From: Beta vulgaris subsp. vulgaris | Taxonomy: Eukaryota; Streptophyta; Magnoliopsida; Caryophyllales; Amaranthaceae | DNA: 64,000 bases | Assembly (NCBI RefSeq): GCF_026745355.1 | Contig: NC_079202.1 | Location: 40,047,822 to 40,111,821, forward strand | Reading direction: 5' to 3' | In this document: piece by piece, positions 55,938-64,000 of the stretch | Numbering within the stretch: the first letter of the stretch is position 1 | Layout: each line of letters opens with the position of its first letter | Notes under the pieces: model-generated | The model's input: only the letters and a program-made list of their open reading frames with translations | What the model was told of the DNA's origin: nothing | Databases searched by the model: none | Translations under genes and position numbers: made by a program

Positions 55938-56767
55938 ATAAAGTGATCAACCAACTTTCATAAAATAAATGTTTTCTTTTGTTACAGAAATGTTAATTAA
56001 AATTCATTAAAAAATTTAAGTTTCTCTTAAAATGACTCAATGTTGATTAAGTAAATAAAAATCAACAAAAATCATCATAAAAAATCAAATTAAAGAAGTT
56101 AATTAACCTTTAACTTTCACAAGTTTACAAATAAACATGAATTCCAAAGCCCATTCAAGCAAATGAAGATCGAAGAGCATCATGGTGAAGATCAAGATTG
56201 AAGATTTGCATAGATTGTAGAATTTGTACATTTTGTTGTAATAATAGTTTCGTTGTAAATAGTTATTACATCAATCAATTAATGGGAAATATGAAAATGT
56301 TTATGCATAATCATCATAAATAATTGCACAATTATTTTTGAATAAAATGAGCAACCAATGTTACAAATATTGCAGGTTGGTTCCAATATATAATAGTATA
56401 TGAATAAAATGATCCAATCTCAATTAATAGGAATAATTACAAATCCAACTAAGTTAAATTGTATGATGATTCATCTTACATTTTCAATATTATTCTCCAT
56501 AATCTTCAAATGAATCAATTATATAATTTGACATAATTAGAAAGGTAATTATGACCTTTTAATTGATTTTAGGCCATTTCACGTGTCTCACTTTAAATGG
56601 CCAAATTTTGATTAGCCAAACACAATCTCCGAATTCCATCTCAAATCGATCATCTTGCTAAAAATGACTTAATAATCTTCAATAAGATTATTTCTCATCC
56701 ATCCAAAAGCCTTTAATTAGGAAGCAAATCTCTTTTTCAAAAAGGCCTCTCTTAAAAGATCATAATC
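55938..56767. other. AT-rich spacer, no gene seen
   Basis: Sequence between the CACTA element and the dyad repeat array. No ORF of interest. Confidence 0.5.
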
Positions 56768-57470
56768 TTAATCACTAATTAAGGTGATTATTTCAACTCA
56801 CATCAATCACTAATTAAGGTGATTACTTTCATCATGTTTAATCACTAATTAGGGTGATTATCTTAAATATTGATTAATCTATCACTAATCAGGATGATTA
56901 TCTTAACCTTTCATCATATTTAATCACTAATTAGGGTGATTATTTAAATCTTGATTAATTACTAATCAGGGTGATTATCTTAATCCTTTATCGTATTTAA
57001 TCACTAATTAGGGTGATCATCTTAAATCTTGATTAATCGCTAATCACGGTGATTATTTTAACCTTTCATTATATCTAATCACTAATTGGAGTGATTATCT
57101 TAGAGCTTGATTAATCACTAATTAGGGTGATTATCTTAACCTTTCATCATATTTAATCACTAACTAAGGCGATTATCTTAAACCTTGAATAATCAATAAT
57201 TAAGGTGATTATTTACTAACCTTCATTTTGATCACTAATTGAGTTGATTATCTTTTCTTCCTTTAATCACTATTCAAGGTGATTATCTTAAATCTTGAAT
57301 AATCATTAATTAGGGTGATTATTTCCTAACTTTCATTTTAATTACTGATTGAGGTGTTTATCTTTTCAATTTTAATCACTAATTAAGGTGATTATCTTAA
57401 TCCTTCATTTCAATCACTAATTGGAGTGATTATTTGAATCCTGTTTCAATCACTGATTGAGGTGATTACC
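56768..57470. repeat. Dyad tandem array, 19 units of about 38 bp
   Basis: Each unit has the dyad AATCACTAATTAGGGTGATTAT (arms AATCAC and GTGATT, six-base centre), followed by a T-rich linker of 12-20 bp. Linkers alternate between two types (CTTGATTAAT and CCTTTCATCATATTT) for part of the array, giving an 80-85-bp higher-order period. Confidence 0.9.
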
Positions 57471-58084
57471 TCATCTCCAATAGATTTGTTTAATTCTAAA
57501 GGTGAGTTATTAATAATCTATTTCCTTTTCTTTCCTAATGGAATTGGCCATTTAGGGTGAGACATAGATCGAACTACGATGATTTTGATCCATGAGTGGA
57601 TTCTAATCCTGCAATGATTGGTACATAGTGCAACTTCGGTGCTCAAACCTACCATGTGCAAATGATATATTGGTCCCAAAAAACTAAAAAAAATGGTTGA
57701 TGTGTATATGTGCAAGCTATGTGATTTTCATTCTTTTTTTAATAGCCATGATTACTTTAAATGGAAAATAACGGATTAAGTAAGGGCCCATTATTTAGAA
57801 CGAAAAAGGAGACGAGTTTCAAACCTTCGCACCTCTTAACCTTAACCCCGAATCCTATCTCATGGTATGAAAGACCAATTTTCAAAAAGTCTTATCCATA
57901 TGAAGTCATCATCGTTTTAAATGATATTTCTTGACATTGATTTAAAAATGATTCATTAAATAAATTTGTCCCTATTGAGATATTAATAGGGTGGCGACTT
58001 CAAAGTTTTCTAAAACTCATAGTCCAATGAGAGACTTTTGTGGGATTTTCAGACTGTTAATTAAGACAGTCAAAAATCGGATAC
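57471..58084. other. Spacer, no gene seen
   Basis: Part of this (57780-58010) resembles retrotransposon leader sequence in composition, but nothing can be assigned. Confidence 0.4.
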
Positions 58085-58680
58085 CACACATGGTAGATCA
58101 TACCAATTGTAAAACCTCTTTTACGTGGAATCCATTCTCTTTTATCTTTCTTCCAAAAAAATTTAGTTGGGAACTCCATATATCTTAACTCTCTAGCTTC
58201 ATCATATGTCTTATTGCATTCCATTCAAGATAAGAACTTTTCCCTCTCAATATTTGGCCTTTCAAGGACAGATTTAACATGCGAGTCATCAGAAAACATA
58301 ACCATTTGTTCATCGGGTAGACGGAAACTTAATCTATCAACATGAGGTGTTCTATAATGAATGTTAAACCCACAAATTTTCCAAATATCCTCGTAAGGAG
58401 AAATATATATATAATCATAAAACATTTTGATCTCATCAATTTTTTCAGGATCGTCGGGAATTTGTTGATTGTGTTAAGCTGCTGCAGTAACCCTGTCATA
58501 CCCCTTATTGGTATATTTGAATAATATTTGATTGATTTTGATTGGTTGCACCATTCTACATTAATATGTGCACGATACTTAAGAAGCAAATATGAGTTGT
58601 ATGGAACCACGAATCGGTTATCTAGATGAACACCATTTTTATCCACCTTTGCTCCAATTTGGTTGTTGATGGGAGGCCAT
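58085..58680 (-). pseudogene. Helitron Rep/helicase gene fragment, broken
   Basis: The minus strand reads [40 protein letters not shown], then after a frame change [38 protein letters not shown], and RPNIEREKFLS, a stop, MECNKTYDEARELRYMEFP, ending near RKRGFTIG. This is the conserved region of plant Helitron Rep-helicase proteins between the Rep and PIF1 helicase domains. A TGA replaces a Trp codon near 58222, and a shift occurs around 58425. The Rep catalytic HUH residues and the helicase motifs are not present. Confidence 0.77.
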
Positions 58681-59269
58681 TTTTTTCGATTGTCTACTAA
58701 GTTGGCCGTCTAATTTTTGATTTCCGATTTTACATCCAATTAGAGTTCAGTAACCAATTTGGACACTGGCCATAAACTTTCATAGACAATTAACTCAAAT
58801 CTTACTTGTTTGTAGGCTGAGAGTTCTAAATAAATGGGTTTAAGACTTCAAGTGCACCTTTTTTACAGTCACTTAGTTGATTTTCCTTGATCATTGAAGA
58901 TTTCTCCTTCTTCCTCACATGCTTTTTTCTATCATCACCCATTGTCCTGTACTAATCGTTTTGAAAGTATTGTCCTGAAAGTTTATTTTTATGCAATTTA
59001 CACCAATGGGTGATAATAGAGAAAAGCATGCGCTAATTAATAGTAACAGATTTTTGAAAGTATTTTTAAGATATTTTAAGAGTTTCAATTGTTATAAATA
59101 GTGGTTTATATTAGTTTGATTATCTTATATAATGGGGTAACTATATCAAATTTGTCGGATTTAGGTTGATATAATTTTTTATTTTAGGAATTACTTTTAT
59201 TATGATTGTGCATTTGACTCCTAATTTTTGCCTTGATTCAGATTAAGCTTGATTGGACTTCCTTATATA
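58681..59269. other. Spacer, no gene seen
   Basis: AT-rich sequence between the Helitron pseudogene and a short Helitron. Confidence 0.4.
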
Positions 59270-59814
59270 TCTCTATTATATAAGCCAAGGGAGGAGGTGT
59301 GGTGTCCTCTTTTGAAGTGACTAAAATACCCTCTAATAATTTAAAATAATGTTTTTCTTTTTATAAAAAATTGAAAAATGAGAATCAATGAAACTTGCCA
59401 TATGAGTAGATCAAAAATGGAATATGCAATACGATTAATAACAAACTAGATTGACACAATCAGCTCATGAAATCAATTAGAATCTTCAACCAAAAAAAGT
59501 TAGCAACATATCGTGATAACATAATATTTTATATTTACAAAGTTCAAACAATATGGTTTATTAACATCTATAATTGATAAAGAACTATACTAAAATCGTT
59601 GAAAAGAAAATTATTAAATCATCTACCAAATTTAGAGTGACGGTATTGAACAGTTAAAAATCATTCACCGTTAATTTAAAAAGATAATAACATTTACAAA
59701 AGAAACTCAATAATTTACATCACTATCAAAATAAATTTAGTTTTAAAAAAATATGTCTATTTTTATAAACTACAGAAGATTGCCGACGCACGCATCGCGT
59801 GCATATACAACTAG
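59270..59814 (+). mobile_element. Non-autonomous Helitron, 545 bp
   Basis: It begins TCTCTATTATATAAGCCAAG after an A and ends with hairpin GCACGC / GCGTGC (59788-59802), then ATATACAACTAG before a T. All four Helitron end features are present. No coding sequence. Confidence 0.78.
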
Positions 59815-59990
59815 TCTTCAATATAACCGAAGCCAAATACCTTAATTTAGTAAACTTAGTACACCAAACATGTTGTATTTTACAAAGACATGACACATCA
59901 TTAACATTTAAGTTTGAAGTTTATACAAAGAATTGACAAATCAACAATTTACTTTGCTCATGCCACTAAGCAAATCCTTATTGCTTTATA

Positions 59991-59991
<1 letters not shown>

Positions 59992-60049
<58 letters not shown>
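59992..60049. repeat. (AT)n microsatellite
   Basis: About 29 AT dinucleotide units without interruption. Confidence 0.97.
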
Positions 60050-60053
<4 letters not shown>

Positions 60054-63000
60054 CACTAGATGGTCTTAGTGTCAAGCACCTCTCTTTGAAAAATTTCGGA
60101 CGAATTAGGTGATAAATTTCCTACAATCATTCCTTCTAATTGAGATCTTAATTGCGGTAATTTAAGAAACAATGATATTCCATCTTCAATATACTCATTT
60201 TAGGAAGCTAATAAATTCAAGGAGATTATTATTGTTAAAGGAAGAAAATCGTGCACAATCAACATTTTTGATTTTCATAATTACTATATTATAAACCTTT
60301 AATCAATATAGTTTTATTCCCAGTTAATGTTTTTGTATTTCATATTACGATAGTCGTTGTTATTGTAATTTTGTGAAACAAATAAACTTAATGTCAAAAT
60401 GTTAGATGGTTTTGCATATTGAAAAAAGATAGATTTTTCGTTGTTAACAATATGTGTTTTTACAGTCTTTTTAAGGTCGTAAATCAATGTGCAGTTGTTT
60501 ATTTATAGACTGACAAATATGTTGATGGTAGACTAAGTTAAGAAGATACAAGTGCAATATGCAGCAAAAAAGGAGATAAATACAGTAAAAAAAAAAGAAG
60601 TAACCACCAGTTAGGTTAGTGAAAAAATATCTTAAAAACATATCTTCTCTACCCGCCTATTTTTGAAAGTACCATATTTTCTCTTTTCACGCGCTAATTA
60701 ATAGTGGTCTATATACGTTGTTGGATTTTCCTTATGAGACCTTTCCTCGATATTGGTTACATGTTCGTTGAGTTAATTTTTTACGAAAGAAAATTAGTTT
60801 TCATATTATTTATTCATAAGTTGACTTTGAGAATATAATTATCCAATCATTTCTCAACACACACTTTTTCCTTTATTAAGTTGTACTCTTAGGAAAACAT
60901 ATTTTTCTAATCATGGTTCAACAGGATGGTCATCTATTATAGATGACATATCACAAACGACCCCTCAATTTATATCATTTTAGGGGTTAAATTTTCAAAA
61001 GGTTAAGTTTGTCTTTTATTTTTTTTTAGCTACATTTAGTCTTTTTATTTTTTGCATGTATTTAGCATCCAAATTTAATATAGTTTTTTGAATTTTTCAT
61101 TTATCGTCAAATATAATATAACAAAAAAAGCTAGAATATAACCTACAAAACATTATTAGATCAATGTTAAATCACATAATTGGTTAGGGATTAAAATATA
61201 TTTAACATATTTTCTATGCTATTCAATAATTAAAAAAATAAAAGATGACATGATTTCGTATTCTATCATTGAAAAATACAAAGAAGAAAACCTAAATGAT
61301 CTTCATAAACATTTCTCGAAGCTAAGCACAAAAGAAAATATAAATGTCTAAGATATCATATATGTTTATCTAAATTCAATTACTATTTATAGTATACGAT
61401 TTATCAAGCATGGAATGAAACAATTATATAAGCCGAGAAAAGAAAAAATAATATCAAGTCATATGGGTAATATAGATTGTGATTGAGATAATATCTATAA
61501 CTTTACACACTTTACACGAGATAACATCAGTCATAAAAAACAATCATTAGATGTGAATTACCCGTACCTTAAATAGTAGTAAAACTCAATCATATTGAAA
61601 AAATTAAAAATATTTGTGCAACTTACATGGATATAAAATAATATTTTCAAAATGTTATTTTTTGGCAAGTTAGTAACAAACTTTTAAAAGCATTATATCA
61701 ATAATACTAATTATTATAAATAAGTCATAAGTCATAATTGTATAACACATGCAGTGCTGGATCCGGGACATAAACAAAACATCAATCAATATCTAATGCA
61801 TGAAATACTTTCTAAAAGGTTTTGAAAGTAATATTACGATTTTCGAGCTTTAACATACCCATGCAAAAATTAGTATCACAATTTTGACCATGTCCATTAA
61901 ATTTTTAGCCATATCCAAAGTACAATAGTACACAATTTTAGCTACATCCATGAAAAAATTTCTAATATTTTCAATCAAAATACACTTGAATAACTTAACT
62001 TTTAGCTCATAAAAAACCAAACCCGTAATCTCAAAAATGGAAGAAATAAAACAAAAGATAGCAGAAAGAACCCGTGAAAACTATCATGGTAAAGAAAAGA
62101 GAGAAAAAAAGTTATTGTCACTAAAAATCAAAATTAAATTAAACAGAATTACAACACAATATAAAAAAATTCAAAATCAAAACTAATGATTCGTTATAAT
62201 TTTTTAATTATAATCGATCAAAATTTAGTAGTATAACTTATCTCCTTGCAAATTAACTAAAACTCATCAACAAATTACAGTATCAACTGAAAAAAATCCA
62301 AAGTCAAAGAAAAAAGGGTACATGTAGATTGCAGGTTTGTAGTGAAGCAAACAATCAATGGTGGCTAATAGGTGTAAGCCATTGGGTGACGTGGTGTAAT
62401 GCAGCAGTGGTGCAAAATAGCAAGAGAGGAGGGGTAGATAGACAAAAATCGTAACTCTACAATGTACGAGTAATAAGAAACGTTCTAATTATTCTCAAAA
62501 CAAGAATATAACATCTAAGTCACAAGTTGTTAGTTTTAAAATTCAGATAGAATTGTTCTCATGCAGTTCTCAAAGTCTAAAAGCATTGACTATAAGTTAT
62601 AACATTATTGATAGTAACATGTAAAGAGTATTTCATATTACCAGTCCAAAAGTATTAAACAAAATTTTCAGATATGAACTCTATTTTACAAAACATAAAT
62701 GTACAACATGTAGGTCATAAGCCAATTTTCATAATTGTCAGTACAAAGATCATAAAATTTAAATCACAAGTTATTAGTTATGAAAATTAGATAGAGTTGT
62801 TCTCATGTAGTTCTCAAAGTTTAGAAGCATTGACTATAGCCAATGACATTGATGGTAATATGTAAAATGTGTTTCTTCCCTCTTTAGAATGTCCATTCAC
62901 TTATATTTCAAGGTCCAAAATTTGAAAATTTTAGTATAATGTTATCTTGATACTTTGTATGTGTCAATAATATTGTATAAAATATGTCTGGATCCATTTA

Positions 63001-63754
63001 ATTTGTTAGGTATATTAAAAAAAATTTGTTGATCAAATGTGCATTCAATACCTTGAACAAGCAAAGATAACATCATTACAAAATAGAATGCATCATTTTT
63101 TCTTTAGATAAGTAAACAATCATGAACCCAATCTTTGATTTTCTATAACTAACCACTCCTGCTTTAGAAAATCTATAGTATATGGTTAATAGCAAATTAA
63201 AATTTAATTTTTCAAACTTATATATATCTATTTTTTGTATTCTTAATTTTTATAGTAGTATTATCACTTTTATAGCTTACTGACCATAATATTAGGGAAA
63301 ATAACATAAAATCTTGAATTATAAAACGAAAATTTCTTGTGCAATTTGCACAGGTCTAAAATTAAAATCATGGATAAGTGGACAGTGGCCACTGGGTGGC
63401 CAAATTTGGTGCATTAGTAGTGCAAGAAGGCAAGGTAGAAGGTGAATGGGACTGCTAGAAGTGGGAGCGAAAGCGGAACGTGTTTATGGTTGAGTCTCGG
63501 TGGTGGTCCGAATTGATTTTATCTGAGACACTAAGGGAATAATAGACAAATCAAAGACTATTTCAATAAACTCTTTATAAAAAAGAAGGTGGGTTATGTG
63601 ATCCACTACAACATTAACTACATCAGCCACTAAATGCACAAGTCATGAGTTAGTTTTAAAATAATCTCAATACATAATTATAAAATTTGAAATCACAAGT
63701 TAATATTTACCACCGTGATTTTAGAAAGAACTTCTTGAACTCTTCACTTTATAA
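60050..63754. other. Long AT-rich stretch without a gene
   Basis: No ORF of 60 codons or more is open here. Blocks at 62340-62640 and 62760-62830 share phrases (AGAATTGTTCTCATG, AGTTCTCAAAGT, AAGCATTGACTATA), suggesting old internal duplication of a non-coding element. Confidence 0.55.
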
Positions 63755-63797
63755 GACAAAAAACTTCCCGTGAAGTTTACACAGATTAAAAAACTAG
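63741..63797 (+). mobile_element. Possible Helitron 3' end
   Basis: AACTTCCCGTGAAGTTTACA forms a small hairpin and is followed by AGATTAAAAAACTAG and a T. The 5' end was not found. A related hairpin (TTGTGCAATTTGCACA) is at 63332-63351. Confidence 0.42.
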
Positions 63798-64000
63798 TTA
63801 TAATAATTAAGTTAAAATAAGGAGAAAGAAAAGTTGTTGAGTGTGCACAATATTACTTATATATACTTACTTTCTTATGTACTCCTATTCGCTAGTAATT
63901 AATATTGCCAAAAGATTAATTCCTCTATTCCAAAATTAATACAACACTTGTCTTTAATTTATTACAGAAATTTAGGAGGGAGTTCAAAATTGGGTATTGT

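Noticed and set aside
56768..57470. CRISPR-like array (repeat plus spacer appearance)
   Set aside because: Spacers are short, low-complexity and related to each other; it is a tandem repeat with drifting linkers.

Overview
The window is nuclear DNA from a flowering plant. Introns follow plant rules, the coding genes are plant families, and most of the sequence is transposable elements. The gene content fits a eudicot. I suspect a Caryophyllales/Amaranthaceae-type genome, but nothing here proves a species. All identifications come from reading translations, splice sites, terminal repeats and target-site duplications (TSDs) by eye; no database was searched.

Host genes. (1) A TRICHOME BIREFRINGENCE-LIKE (TBL) polysaccharide O-acetyltransferase with 3 exons, 4612-8027 (+). 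(2) A single-exon TED6/TED7-like membrane protein linked to secondary-wall formation, 10008-10496 (+). (3) Two tandem alcohol dehydrogenase (ADH class P) genes, 21165-25387 with 9 exons and 31797-35637 with 10 exons, both (+) and both apparently intact. (4) A complete 22-exon SPT5 transcription elongation factor gene, 37271-47079 (-). (5) A small GRF-type zinc-finger protein of transposon-associated type, 1216-1449 (-). TBL and TED6/7 both relate to xylem or secondary-wall biology. The ADH pair is a fermentation/hypoxia cluster with anaerobic-response-like motifs upstream of each copy.

Mobile DNA. 1-1211 is the 3' end of a Ty3/Gypsy Tat-like LTR retrotransposon carrying an antisense ORF with its own TATA box. 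1602-3163 and about 12780-20690 are two relics of one Mutator-like (MULE) family. The larger relic carries a plant-mobile-domain (PMD) gene and, convergently, a FAR1-MULE-OTU transposase, both broken. In three MULE genes the first intron holds an array of alternating palindromes (2170-2365, 14222-14420, 20242-20425). Two 1.1-kb foldback elements (3173-4265 and 28218-29387) share inverted telomere-like repeats and C-rich/G-rich arms. There are also two hAT elements with tRNA-like internal boxes, two SINEs, several Tourist/Stowaway MITEs, a MULE-type MITE filled with a 20-bp minisatellite, two CACTA elements (one containing a 2.5-kb solo LTR), Helitrons, and a poly(A) retroposon next to SPT5.

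Layout: 1-4.3 kb repeats; 4.6-10.5 kb TBL and TED6/7; 10.5-20.7 kb nested transposons; 21-36 kb ADH pair with the second foldback element between the copies; 37-47 kb SPT5; 47.5-64 kb AT-rich transposon sea without host genes.
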